64,000 nucleotides of DNA, taken from NCBI GenBank assembly GCA_016875395.1, contig VGRF01000021.1:1-64000 (forward strand). Reading direction: 5' to 3'. The position numbers and the translations under genes were made by a program. The DNA is from Deltaproteobacteria bacterium. Lineage in GTDB: Bacteria > Myxococcota_A > UBA9160 > UBA6930. Positions 19,434-29,364 of this stretch are shown here, piece by piece (the stretch's first letter is position 1; each line of letters opens with the position of its first letter). The notes under the pieces are model-generated. The model was not told the DNA's origin and searched no databases. It worked only from the letters and a program-made list of their open reading frames with translations.

Positions 19434-20084
19434 ATGCCGCTCGTCGACCTCAGCCACACGATCCGCGACGGGCTCGTCACGTACCCCGGCCTCCCGGCGC
19501 CGCGCATCTCGGACCATCTCTCGCGCGCTGCTTCCCGCGAGCGCTACGCGGCGGGCACCGAGTTCCACATCGCGAAGATCGAGCTGGTCGCGAACACCGG
19601 CACCTACCTCGACGCGCCCTCGCATCGCTGGGCGGATGGCGCGGATCTCTCGGGCGTCGCGCTCGAGAAGCTGGCGGAGCTGCCGGCCCTCGTGGTCGAC
19701 CTGCCGCCGGGCGCGCGCGCGATCACCGCGCGCGATCTGCCGAGCGGCGTGCGCGGCTGCGCGGTGCTGCTGCGCACGGGCTGGAGCGCGCACTTCGGGA
19801 CGCCGCGCTACTTCGAGCCGCACCCGCACCTCAGCGCGGACGGCGCGGAGGCGCTCGTGTCCGGCGACGCCGCGCTGGTCGGCATCGACTCGCTCAACAT
19901 CGACGACATCGCGGGCGGTGAGCGCCCCGTCCACTCGCTGCTCCTGCGCGCCGGCATTCCCATCGTCGAGCACCTGACGAACCTCGCGGCGCTTCCCGCG
20001 AGCGGCTTTCGCTTTTTCGCGCTGCCGCCCAAGATCGCCGGGATGGGCACCTTCCCCGTGCGCGCGTTCGCCGCTTTGCCGTGA
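19434..20084 (+). CDS. Cyclase-family metal-dependent hydrolase (kynurenine formamidase / isatin hydrolase-like)
   Basis: A protein of 216 residues with the family opening VDLSHTIRDGLVTYPG and the metal-binding segment NTGTYLDAPSHRW, a variant of HxGTHxDxPxH in which Tyr-Leu replaces the usual His region. The C-terminal EHLTNLAALP and PPKIAGMGTFPVRAFA are characteristic. It would hydrolyse an N-formyl or cyclic amide; the substrate is unknown. The ATG at 19434 begins exactly at the conserved domain. Confidence 0.85.
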   Translation: MPLVDLSHTIRDGLVTYPGLPAPRISDHLSRAASRERYAAGTEFHIAKIELVANTGTYLDAPSHRWADGADLSGVALEKLAELPALVVDLPPGARAITARDLPSGVRGCAVLLRTGWSAHFGTPRYFEPHPHLSADGAEALVSGDAALVGIDSLNIDDIAGGERPVHSLLLRAGIPIVEHLTNLAALPASGFRFFALPPKIAGMGTFPVRAFAALP

Positions 20085-20146
20085 TGCAAACCGAATCCTG
20101 GCCTCGCGTGTCCAACGCAAGCTCGCCGCTCCGGAGCTGATCTCGC

Positions 20147-21521
20147 TTGAACCTGCGCTGCGCCCTAATCACTCTCGCGAGCCTCCCCCTCGCGGGCTGC
20201 CTCGTCGGGCCCGACTTCGAGCCGCCGCCGAGCGCTGCACCGGACGCGTGGCGCGCGCCGCTCGCGAGCGGGCTCAGCAGCGACGCGCCCGCGGACGACG
20301 AGATCGCGCGCTGGTGGGAGGCGCTCGGCGATCCGCTGCTCGTGGAGCTGGAGCAGCGCGCGGCGGCGGCGAACCGCGACATCGCCTCCGCGCAGGCGCG
20401 TCTGCGCGAGGCGCGCGCGCAGGAGCGGCGCGCGTGCCGGGCTCTTCCCGACGAGCCGCGGCACTGCCACCGCGTCGCAATCCGACGGCAGCGGTGCGCT
20501 TTCGGCCGGCATCGACCTCGGCTCGCGCGAGCTCTACGACGTGAGCTTCGACGCGAGCTGGGAGATCGATCTGTTCGGAGGCCTACGCCGCGGGCTCGAA
20601 GCCGCGAAGGCCGATCTCGCGGCGAGCGCAGCGAACCTCGCCGGCGTGCGCGTGAGCGTCGCGGCGGAAGTCGCGGATGCGTACGTGACGCTCCGCGCGC
20701 AGCAGCGGCGGCTCGCGCTCGCCGAGGAGAACGCGCGCGCGCAGGCGGAGACGCTGGCGCTGACGCGCTGGCGCAGCGACGCCGGCCTGACAACCGAGCT
20801 CGACGTCGAGCAGGCGCGCGCGAACCTCGCGCAGACGCGCGCGGCGATCCCGCAGCTGCGCACCGCCGTCGCGCTGAACGAGACGCGCCTCGCTGCGGCG
20901 GGTCCGGTGCCCGCGCCGCCGGATCGCATCGCCGTGGGCGTGCCCGCTGCCGCACTCGCGCGCAGACCCGACGTGCGCGCCGCAGAGCGACTGCTCGCCG
21001 CGGAGACCGCGCGCATCGGCGTCGCGAAGGCGAGCGCGCTGCCGCGCCTCACGCTCACCGGCTCCGTCGGCGTCGAGTCGCTCGCGACGGGCGACCTCTT
21101 CACGAGCGCGGCGAAGGCGACCTCGATGGCCGCCGGCGTCTCGCAGGTTCTGCTCGACTTCGGCCGCGTGAAGGCGCAGATCGACGCGCAGAAGGCCGTG
21201 CGCGATCGCGCGCTCGCCGAGCTCGAGGGCACGCTGCTCGGCGCGCTCAAAGAAGTGGAGGACGCGCTCGTGTCGTTCGCGCAGGAAGAGGCGCGGCGCG
21301 ATGCGCTCGCCGAAGCGGCGGAAGCGGCGCAGCACGCGGCCGCGCTCTCGCGCGATCAGTACGCCGCGGGCCTCGTCGACTTCGAGGCCGTGCTCGCGGC
21401 CGAGCGCGCGCTCTTCACGTCGCAGGATCAGCTCGCGGCGAGCGAAGGTGAGTTCGCCGCAAACTTGGTGCGCGTCTACAAAGCGCTGGGCGGCGGCTGG
21501 CAGAGCGAGGAGGCGCAGTGA
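20147..21521 (+). pseudogene. TolC/NodT-type outer-membrane efflux lipoprotein, interrupted by a frameshift
   Basis: The N-terminal part (TTG start at 20147) has a lipobox and the family start LAGCLVGPDFEPPPSA. It runs in one frame to about 20430. The rest (from AGLFPTSRGTATAS through SWEIDLFGGLRRGLEAAKADL to the stop at 21521) is in another frame. Joining the two gives one continuous protein of about 457 residues with the helical-hairpin repeats of the family, so a one-base indel lies near 20410-20437 in a run of GCGC. The gene heads a MacAB-type export operon and overlaps the adaptor gene by four bases. A consensus error is as likely as true decay. Confidence 0.85.
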
Positions 21522-22750
21522 GCGAGGCGAGACAGAACATCGTGCAGCGCGCGCTCGCGGCGCTGCGCACGCCGCGCGGCCTCGGCATCGCAGCGGGCGC
21601 GCTCGCGCTGCTGCTCGTGCTGCGCAGCTGCGGCGGCGGCTCGGAGATCGTGTTCGAGACGGAGGAAGTTTCGCGCGGCGATCTGGTCGTGCGCGTGACG
21701 GCCACGGGCACGCTCCAGCCCATCAACCAGGTCGACGTCGGCAGCGAGCTCTCCGGCACGATTCGCGACGTGAAGGTGGACTTCAACAGCGTGGTGAAGA
21801 AGGGCGACGTGCTCGCGCGGCTCGACACGCAGCGGCTCGAAGCGCAGGTGCTGCAGAGCGAAAGCGCGCTCGCGGCGGCCGAGGCGCGCATCGAGGAAGC
21901 GAGCGCGAGCCGGCTCGAAGCCGACGCGCGCCTCGCGCGGCTCGAGCGCGTGCACGAGATGAGCGGCGGCAAGGTGCCGAGCGCGGCCGAGCTCGACGGC
22001 GCGCGCGCTTCCGCTGCGCGCGCGAAGGCCGAGGTCGCGAGCGCGAGCGCCGCCGCCAAGCAGGCGCGCGCCACGCTCGACACGCAGCGCACCGATCTCT
22101 CGAAGGCAGAGATCCGCTCGCCGATCGACGGCGTGGTGCTGAAGCGCCTCATCGAGCCCGGCCAAACCGTCGCTGCCGCCATGACGACGCCAATCCTGTT
22201 TACGCTCGCCGAAGACCTGCGCGCGATGGAGCTGCTCGTCGCGATCGACGAGGCCGACATCTCGAACGTCGCCGAGGGCCAGCGCGCGGACTTCACGGTG
22301 GACGCGTGGCCGGGCCGCACGTTCGAGGCCGAGGTGGTGCAGGTGCGCTACGGCGCGGATGCGGCCGAGGGAGTTGTTGCGTACGGAGCGCTCTTGCGCG
22401 TCGCGAACCCCGAGCTGCGCCTGCGCCCCGGCATGACCGCGACGGCGGAGATCGTGGTGAAGCGCGTCGACGGGGCGCTGCTCGTGCCAAACGCGGCGCT
22501 GCGCTTCAGCCCTCCCGAGATCGAAGACACGAACCTGTTCGAGTCGATGATGTCGCGGCCGTGGTGGAACCGGCCGAAGAACGCGGCGAAGAAGGGCGTC
22601 GAGCAAGTCGTGCACCGCGAGAAGAAGGGCGCGCTCGAGCCCGTGGCGATCACGATCGGCTCCACCGATGGCGTTCACACCGAGGTGGTGAAGGGCGAGC
22701 TCGCGCCCGGCGACGCGCTGGCCGTCGCCGCGAAGCCGGCGGCGTCGTGA
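21518..22750 (+). CDS. Periplasmic adaptor subunit, MacA/HlyD family
   Basis: A protein of 410 residues with an N-terminal membrane anchor (about 22-35). The lipoyl-like half motifs (GTLQPINQVDVGSELSGTI and IDGVVLKRLIEPGQTV) surround a long alpha-hairpin coiled coil (about 110-190), followed by beta-barrel and membrane-proximal domains. It would bridge the inner-membrane MacB-like pump and the outer-membrane channel. The GTG start overlaps the previous stop, and its own stop overlaps the ATPase start. Confidence 0.92.
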   Translation: MSEARQNIVQRALAALRTPRGLGIAAGALALLLVLRSCGGGSEIVFETEEVSRGDLVVRVTATGTLQPINQVDVGSELSGTIRDVKVDFNSVVKKGDVLARLDTQRLEAQVLQSESALAAAEARIEEASASRLEADARLARLERVHEMSGGKVPSAAELDGARASAARAKAEVASASAAAKQARATLDTQRTDLSKAEIRSPIDGVVLKRLIEPGQTVAAAMTTPILFTLAEDLRAMELLVAIDEADISNVAEGQRADFTVDAWPGRTFEAEVVQVRYGADAAEGVVAYGALLRVANPELRLRPGMTATAEIVVKRVDGALLVPNAALRFSPPEIEDTNLFESMMSRPWWNRPKNAAKKGVEQVVHREKKGALEPVAITIGSTDGVHTEVVKGELAPGDALAVAAKPAAS

Positions 22751-23436
22751 GCGCGCCGCTCGCCGCGTTCGAGCGCGTCGAGAAGACCTACGGCGCGGGC
22801 GAGACCGCCGTGCACGCGCTGCGCGGCATCGACCTGCGCATCGAGGCGGGCGAATTCGTGGCGCTGATGGGCCCGAGCGGCTCGGGCAAGTCCACGTGCA
22901 TGAACCTGCTCGGCTGCCTCGATACGCCGACCGCGGGCACGTACCGCTTCGAGGGCACCGACGTCGGCACGCTCTCGCGCGACGAGCGCGCGCTGCTGCG
23001 CCGCCGCGCGATCGGCTTCGTGTTCCAGGGCTTCAACTTGTTGGGTAGAACGAGCGCGCTCGAGAACATCGAGCTGCCGCTCGTGTACCGCGGCACCCCC
23101 GCGGAGGAGCGGCGCGCGCAGGCCGAAGCCGCGCTCGCCGCGGTGGGCCTCACCGGCTGGGAGGATCACACCCCCGCGCAGCTGAGCGGGGGCCAGCAGC
23201 AACGCGTCGCGATCGCGCGCGCGATCGTGACCACGCCGCCGCTGCTGCTCGCCGACGAGCCCACGGGCAACCTCGACTCCGCGCGCGCGCGCGAAATCAT
23301 GGAGCTGATCGCGCGGCAGAACCGCGAGCGCGGCATCGCGGTCGTCGTCGTCACGCACGACGCCGCCATCGCGCGCTGGGCCTCGCGCACGATCCACTTC
23401 TTCGACGGCGAGATCGCCGAGGCGGAGCCCACCTGA
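22747..23436 (+). CDS. ABC transporter ATP-binding protein (MacB/LolD-type)
   Basis: A protein of 229 residues with Walker A GPSGSGKST, Q-loop VFQGFNLL, signature LSGGQQQRVAIARA, Walker B LLLADEPTGNLDS and the switch His in VVTHD. All are intact. In true MacB the ATPase and permease are fused; here they are separate genes, as in many LolCDE/FtsX-type exporters. The GTG at 22747 overlaps the adaptor stop. Confidence 0.94.
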   Translation: MSAPLAAFERVEKTYGAGETAVHALRGIDLRIEAGEFVALMGPSGSGKSTCMNLLGCLDTPTAGTYRFEGTDVGTLSRDERALLRRRAIGFVFQGFNLLGRTSALENIELPLVYRGTPAEERRAQAEAALAAVGLTGWEDHTPAQLSGGQQQRVAIARAIVTTPPLLLADEPTGNLDSARAREIMELIARQNRERGIAVVVVTHDAAIARWASRTIHFFDGEIAEAEPT

Positions 23437-23545
23437 TGCAAGCGAAGCGCGCAGCGAGGCGAAGCCGAGCGAAGCTCGAACAGTGGCCTCGGTGTTTGCC
23501 GAAGTCGCCGTGTGCGCTGACCGCGCATCCCGATGGAGGAGCGTG

Positions 23546-24754
<1,209 letters not shown>

Positions 24755-24790
24755 AGCGGGGCGCGGTGATCGAACAGGCGAGGTGAGACG

Positions 24791-24807
24791 TTTCGGCCGG
24801 GCCGAAA
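24791..24807. repeat. Short inverted repeat after the permease gene
   Basis: TTTCGGCC and GGCCGAAA are separated by one base. No T-run follows. It may be an operator or part of a terminator for the export operon. The interval 24808-24987 before the tRNA shows no gene. Confidence 0.35.
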
Positions 24808-24987
24808 TGTCGCAGGGCTGCAGTGCAGAGCGGCCTGATTGCGGCTCTCGCTCGTCCGGCTCGCCGAGTCGCCCTCGCGCGATCCCCGGCGCCCGCAGCG
24901 CGTCGCTCCAGCGGCTCGCGGAACGCGCACTTCGTTGCGCGCGCGCTGCCGCGCGGCGCCGATCTGCGCGTACTCTCCGCACCTCGC

Positions 24988-25060
24988 GGGCCCTTAGCTC
25001 AGCGGTCAGAGCACCCGGCTCATAACCGGAGAGACCCTGGTTCGAATCCAGGAGGGCCCA
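24988..25060 (+). tRNA. tRNA with CAT anticodon (Ile2-like, possibly Met)
   Basis: A 73-base cloverleaf: acceptor arm GGGCCCT/AGGGCCC, D arm GCTC...GAGC, anticodon loop CTCATAA, and T arm CCTGG TTCGAAT CCAGG with discriminator A. CCA is not encoded. The first base pair of the anticodon stem is a C-A mismatch. The acceptor and D arms resemble the minor isoleucine tRNA, whose C34 is modified to lysidine, more than elongator tRNA-Met; this needs identity-element scoring. The gap 25061-25290 after it contains no gene that can be supported. Confidence 0.9.
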
Positions 25061-25290
25061 CGCGTAGGCCTGCGGAGTTGTTGGGTCGTTCGCGAAGTCT
25101 GAGGTGCCCGCTTGTCGCCATTGCGTGAGTCGGGAAGCCGCGAACAGTGACTCCGCGAACTCGCACGGCGGCATTCGTCGTCGGGCGGATGCGAATGCGC
25201 GATCAGCTCTCACGTCCGCGCGTTGTCGATGTCGCCGCCGGCCCCGCGCTCCCCGGCGCGGGCTCCCGAACACCGCGGCCGCTCGGATGT

Positions 25291-25890
25291 CTAGCGCGTC
25301 GACGTACGTGCGGTCTGCGATAGCAATGCCCGAGCCGCGCGCTGCGGGCGATACTCGTCGCCACCCGGAATGCCGCCGAGCAGCTGCTCCAACCGACCGC
25401 GCGCCTGCGCCTCGTCGCTGCGACCGCGAGCGAGCCGGAAGAGTTCGGTCGCTGCCGACAACTGATCGACGAGCGCTCCGTGCGCGCCGAGCAACTCCTC
25501 GGCCTCGCGAAGCTCGAACTCCGCAGTCGCAACGTCGCCTTGCGCGAGCATCACCATGCCCACCGCGTTGCCGCTCGCGACGAGCGCGCGCACCTGCGCG
25601 TGGCCGCGCAGCATGTCGCTGTCTCCACCGACGAAGTAGCCGTTCGGGTGCTCGGTGAACTCGATCGGGCACGGCGCGTGGTACGAAGCCGTGAGCGCGA
25701 CCGAGCCGTTCGGATAGAGCGGGCACGGGAACACCCACACCGGCGCGCGCGGCATCGTGCCAAGCGCGATCGCCAGCGTGACGAGGAGCGGGGCGACACT
25801 GATCGCGATCAACGCCGGCGGATTGCGGCGCAAGCGATCGAGAAAGTCACCGAACCTGTGCGGCTCTCGCTCCGGCTGCTGCTGCTTCAC
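25291..25890 (-). CDS. Hypothetical single-pass membrane protein
   Basis: A protein of about 199 residues. One membrane helix (PPALIAISVAPLLVTLAIAL) is followed by a Tyr/Pro-rich segment with two Cys (FPCPLYPNG, APCPIEF) and a helical, Ala/Glu-rich C-terminal half that resembles TPR-like repeats. The start is uncertain: GTG 25890 is used, and a TTG at 25941 in the same frame is possible. Its base composition is less extreme than its neighbours. Function unknown. Confidence 0.6.
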   Translation of the reverse strand: MKQQQPEREPHRFGDFLDRLRRNPPALIAISVAPLLVTLAIALGTMPRAPVWVFPCPLYPNGSVALTASYHAPCPIEFTEHPNGYFVGGDSDMLRGHAQVRALVASGNAVGMVMLAQGDVATAEFELREAEELLGAHGALVDQLSAATELFRLARGRSDEAQARGRLEQLLGGIPGGDEYRPQRAARALLSQTARTSTR

Positions 25891-25975
25891 GGGCGCTCTC
25901 GGCGTGAGACCCGTCGATGCTATGCGCGCAGCCAGCGCCAAAGATCGTCAAAGTGCGGGGGCCCCGAACTTTGTG

Positions 25976-26014
25976 ACAAGCGCGCTTGCGCCGGTCGGAG
26001 CGCGCTTGTTAGGC
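25976..26014. repeat. Inverted repeat with a GTTAGGC end, in an intergenic gap
   Basis: ACAAGCGCGC (25976-25985) and GCGCGCTTGT (26000-26009) are perfect inverted arms around a 14-base loop, followed by TAGGC. The right end reads TTGTTAGGC, matching both the window-wide motif and an integron-type core (GTTRRRY). It lies downstream of the 26067 gene on its strand but lacks a T-run. Confidence 0.5.
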
Positions 26015-26066
26015 AAGCACGCTTGCGGAGTGGAGCAGCGGGATCGCACCAACGGACCGAACTCAC

Positions 26067-26534
26067 TCACCGCGCCTGACCGCCCTTTGCCGTGCGCGCG
26101 AGCCACGCGTTGAGCGAATCGACGATCTCCTTGGCCGGAGGAAAGCCGCCCTTCGGGAGCGTCACCCACTTCGCCGCGTGCGGCGCGTCGGCGTGGAGCC
26201 TGGCGTAGGCCGTTTCGTTTTTGCCAAGCCTCACCACCTCGAAGCGAGCGATCCAATCGCGCGGCAAGACGCGCTCGCTCAGCGGCCAGCGCTTGACGAG
26301 GAGTACGCGCTCCGTGGCGCGGATCCGCGGGGACCACGGGGTGAGCTTGACCATCGACCAGAGCGCGGCGCCGAGCACGCAAACCCCGAGGAAGCGGGCT
26401 TCGGCCTGGTCGGCGCCCTGCACGGACATCGCCCACGCTCCGAAAGCGACGTACACGAGCACCTCGAACAACGCCTGGCGACGCGCAGGCTTGTACTCGA
26501 GCAGCACGCGCGCGCCGGCCTCTCCGTAGGGCAT
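26067..26534 (-). CDS. Hypothetical membrane protein with a PH-like C-terminal domain
   Basis: A protein of 155 residues. Two membrane helices (about 22-40 and 48-64) are followed by a strand-rich region with the order seen in small bacterial pleckstrin-homology-like membrane proteins (RVLLVKRWPLSERVLPRDWIARFEVVR), ending in a helix. A GAGG site precedes the ATG. Another PH-like membrane protein occurs at 41379. Function unknown. Confidence 0.7.
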   Translation of the reverse strand: MPYGEAGARVLLEYKPARRQALFEVLVYVAFGAWAMSVQGADQAEARFLGVCVLGAALWSMVKLTPWSPRIRATERVLLVKRWPLSERVLPRDWIARFEVVRLGKNETAYARLHADAPHAAKWVTLPKGGFPPAKEIVDSLNAWLARTAKGGQAR

Positions 26535-26640
26535 CGGAACCTCGCGGGGCGCGCTCCTCCTCTCTACACCCGCGCCCGCGCGGGAACAAAGGAATTATCA
26601 GGCTGCGCCGCGCCCTCATGCCTCGGCGTAGATTGCAGCC

Positions 26641-27198
26641 ATGCGCATGCTCTACCTCGCCGGCCCCGACGTCTTTCTCCAGAACGCGATCGAGATTGGC
26701 GCGCGCAAGCGGGCGATCTGCGCGAAGCACGGCTTCGAGGGCCTCTACCCGATCGACCCCGACGTCGAAGCGAGCGCCGACCCGGAAGCGATCTTCCGCG
26801 CCAACTGCGCGCACATGCAGCGCGCCGACGCCGGCCTCTTCAACCTCACGCCCTTCCGCGGCCCCAGCGCCGACGCCGGCACGCTCTTCGAGCTCGGCTT
26901 CATGTTCGCGCTGGGCAAACCCGTCTACGGCTACGCGAGCCGCGCGGGCGCCTACGCCGCCCGCGTGCGCACTCACTACGGGAAGCTCGCACGCAGCGGC
27001 GGGCGGCTGTGGGACCCCAGCGGCCACGCGGTCGAGGACTTCGGCCTGCACGAGAACCTAATGATCGTGCGAGCACTCGCGGCGTCGGAGCGCGAGCTGG
27101 TCGTGGTACAAGAGCGAGGAGCGCAGGCGCTCGCGGCGATGCGGGCGTTTGAGAAATGCGTTGCAGCGCTAGCGAGGCGGCGCACGAAGCGCTCTTGA
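26641..27198 (+). CDS. Nucleoside 2-deoxyribosyltransferase
   Basis: A protein of 185 residues that would transfer deoxyribose between bases or hydrolyse nucleosides in salvage. Motifs are MLYLAGPDVF at the N-terminus, the Asp of RADAGLFNL, and the catalytic Glu in SADAGTLFELGFMFALGKPVYGY. The ATG at 26641 starts directly at the first strand. The gene is monocistronic or paired with the frameshifted gene 12 bases downstream. Confidence 0.88.
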   Translation: MRMLYLAGPDVFLQNAIEIGARKRAICAKHGFEGLYPIDPDVEASADPEAIFRANCAHMQRADAGLFNLTPFRGPSADAGTLFELGFMFALGKPVYGYASRAGAYAARVRTHYGKLARSGGRLWDPSGHAVEDFGLHENLMIVRALAASERELVVVQERGAQALAAMRAFEKCVAALARRRTKRS

Positions 27199-27210
27199 AC
27201 CGAGGTACCC

Positions 27211-27679
27211 GTGGCCGACGACGACGCGACCGACAGTGCGCCCCGCTTGCCCGAGGGCCAGTTCAGAATTCTCAAGGTCGAAGACTCGGCCGACCCGCAG
27301 AACTTCAACATTGAGCCGAAGCGCGACGGCGATGCTGTTCCGCAGGATCAGGCCGCGTTGAATCATCTCGTCTACAGCACCTGGGGCGTGCTCAAACTGC
27401 TCAAGGAACAGGGCGTGTTCCCGGAAGGCCGGCAGCCGAACTACGACGGCCTCGGAGATCGAGCCGACGATCCGCGCAGTGTTCGTCGCTCTGCTGGCGA
27501 TTGCGGTCGCCCTTCTTCTCGATCAAGGCGCCATCAAGATCTGGCTCGGCGGCACGGACCTCGCGCTCTTCGATCGCAATGCATCGATCGCGGTCCTGCT
27601 CGGCATCGTGGCCGGCGTGAGCGAGCGCGCACTTTCGGTGCGCGTGCTGCAGCGCTTTAGCGGGTACGTCGCGAAGTAG
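27211..27679 (+). pseudogene. Small membrane protein of unknown function, interrupted by a frameshift
   Basis: The GTG start at 27211 has an upstream CGAGG. The first frame encodes an acidic N-terminus and a helical part (QAALNHLVYSTWGVLKLLKEQGVFPE) up to about 27450. The second frame then encodes EIEPTIRAVFVALLAIAVALLLDQGAIKIWLGG and a further hydrophobic helix, ending at 27679. Together they give about 155 residues with two C-terminal membrane helices, so a one-base indel near 27445-27455 splits a real gene. No family was recognised. Confidence 0.65.
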
Positions 27680-27682
27680 CGC

Positions 27683-28513
27683 TCACCCCTTCACCGGCAC
27701 CCACACCTCGAGCCCGCCGTTGCCCGTGCGCGGATCGAACGCCTCGTCGTAGCGCTCGAACATCGGCTCGTGCAGCGGCTCGAGCTTCGCCTGCGCGAGG
27801 CCGTGCGAGAAGATCGCCGCGCACGTCGCGCCAACGCTCGAAGCGTGGCCGCGGTGCGGCCACACCGCGTAGCTGCGCGCGGGCAGCTCGATGCGCGCGA
27901 ACTCCTTCGGCTGCGCCGGGAACGCGCGCACCTCCACCGCGCAGGCGTAGGTGAAGTTCACGCCGCTCTCGTCGGAGTCGTACATCACGCCGTAGGTCAC
28001 GTTCCCGATTTGCTCCGCGATCGCGCCGAGGTGCGGCACGAAGCGATCCCACAGCGTGGGAATGCCGGCGTTGCCTTGGCAGCGCTGCGCAAGGCCGAAG
28101 AGCCGCCGCGGCCCGTCGCGCACGATGCGCGGGGCTTCGAGCTTCGAGCTGTTAGGGACGCTCATGCGAAGGGCCTCCTGAAGTGCGAGTCCGTGGGTGC
28201 TCTTGCGCGCGCGCACCTGCTCGGGCGTCGTGCCGAACTGCGCGCAGAACGCGCGCGTGAACGCTTCGTGCGAGCCGTAGCCAGCGGCGAGCGCCACATC
28301 GAGAATGTTCTCGGCGCCCGCAGCGAGCGCGAGCGCTGCGTGGCTGAGCCTCCGCGCGCGCACGTAGCCGCTGATCGTCTGCGCCACGGTGAGCGAGAAC
28401 GCGCGCGAGAGGTGGAAGCGCGAGACGCCGGTGGCGAGGGCGATCTCATCGAGCGAGAGCTCGTTCGAGAGATGGCTCTCGATGTACCAGAGCGTGCGCG
28501 CCGAGATGCTCAC
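27683..28513 (-). CDS. AraC-family regulator with GyrI-like effector domain
   Basis: A protein of 276 residues. The N-terminal third holds two helix-turn-helix motifs of the AraC/XylS type (LDEIALATGVSRFHLSRAF and ILDVALAAGYGSHEAFTRAFCAQFGTTP). The rest is a GyrI/Rob-type ligand-binding domain (RRLFGLAQRC ... RSYAVWPHRG ... GGLEVWVPVK) that binds hydrophobic small molecules in relatives. It is the last gene of a minus-strand array of membrane and methyltransferase-like genes, which it may control. Confidence 0.9.
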   Translation of the reverse strand: MSISARTLWYIESHLSNELSLDEIALATGVSRFHLSRAFSLTVAQTISGYVRARRLSHAALALAAGAENILDVALAAGYGSHEAFTRAFCAQFGTTPEQVRARKSTHGLALQEALRMSVPNSSKLEAPRIVRDGPRRLFGLAQRCQGNAGIPTLWDRFVPHLGAIAEQIGNVTYGVMYDSDESGVNFTYACAVEVRAFPAQPKEFARIELPARSYAVWPHRGHASSVGATCAAIFSHGLAQAKLEPLHEPMFERYDEAFDPRTGNGGLEVWVPVKG

Positions 28514-28573
28514 GGGGCGGAATCTAGGAGCGCGGCGCGGAAGGCGGCTTGATCGCGGTTGCGGAAGTGAGGC

Positions 28574-28984
28574 TTACACGCCCGCGACGACCGTCGGGTG
28601 TTGGCGGCCTGGACCCGGCCGGAACGTGCTGCCGCAGCGCCTGCAGCCGAGCGCGTGCGCGATGCCGATGTGCCCGGCTTCGAGCGTCGCCGTGCCGCAC
28701 GCCGGGCATGGCCTCGCGGGGGTCTCCGGAAACGACGCGAAGTGCGAGATTCCGCTCCCGCGCCGCTCCACCGCCGGAAGGGAAGCGTGAAGCCACACGC
28801 CCTCGCAGCTTCGGCACACGGGCGCCCAGAGCCGAAACTTGCGCGCCCATGCGAACGCGCCGCCGCAGTCGGGACACGTTGCGACCGGCAGCGGATCGCT
28901 CGGCTCCGCCTGGCGCCCCAACAACCACAGTGCACCGCCGAGGCCCGCCAGCGCGAGGAAGCCGGCGAGCCACATCGTGCTCAT
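28574..28984 (-). CDS. Membrane-anchored double zinc-ribbon protein
   Basis: A protein of 136 residues. One N-terminal helix (WLAGFLALAGLGGALWLLG) is followed by four Cys pairs in two sets: CPDC/CRSC and CPAC/CRRC, each of which could bind one zinc. Trp-rich segments sit between them. Its ATG overlaps the stop of the upstream gene (ATGA). The function is unknown; such proteins often act as redox or chaperone modules at the membrane. Confidence 0.7.
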   Translation of the reverse strand: MSTMWLAGFLALAGLGGALWLLGRQAEPSDPLPVATCPDCGGAFAWARKFRLWAPVCRSCEGVWLHASLPAVERRGSGISHFASFPETPARPCPACGTATLEAGHIGIAHALGCRRCGSTFRPGPGRQHPTVVAGV

Positions 28985-29358
28985 CGCCGCGTCACCCACC
29001 ACTGCGCAGCTGCACCACCCAGCTCCGTCGCCACGAACGCCCACATCACATCCGGCAGCGACTCGGTGGCGAGATACCACGCGATCAGCGCGGCGACGGC
29101 GACGCGCCCCATCGCGTCGGCGCGCGCGAGGAAGCGTTCGGGGCGCGCGAGGCGCACCGCCGCCCACAGCACGCCGAGCATGCCCGCGAGGTTGGTGAAG
29201 AACGCGCCGAGCTCGCTGAGCTGCGGCGTTGCGAGGTTGCCGCCGAGCGCGCGGTCGAGCGCGTAGAGCGTGGCGACGAAGATCTTCGCGCTGAAGGGCA
29301 GGGCGAAGAGGCCCGTAACAACCAGGTCGAATGCGGCGCAGGCGCGGATCACGAGCAT
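28981..29358 (-). CDS. Hypothetical four-helix membrane protein
   Basis: A protein of 125 residues, almost entirely four hydrophobic helices (about 5-22, 45-67, 80-95, 101-120), with loops containing Arg/Asp. The start lies six bases after the stop of the methyltransferase-like gene, with GGAG in the overlap region, and its end overlaps the zinc-ribbon gene. Function unknown. Confidence 0.7.
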   Translation of the reverse strand: MLVIRACAAFDLVVTGLFALPFSAKIFVATLYALDRALGGNLATPQLSELGAFFTNLAGMLGVLWAAVRLARPERFLARADAMGRVAVAALIAWYLATESLPDVMWAFVATELGGAAAQWWVTRR

Positions 29359-29364
29359 GCGGCG

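Noticed and set aside
26006-26014. TTGTTAGGC copies as integron attC sites
   Set aside because: Most copies lie inside housekeeping genes without paired arms or the opposite core, so they cannot be attC sites as a class; only the hairpin at 25976 has any resemblance.
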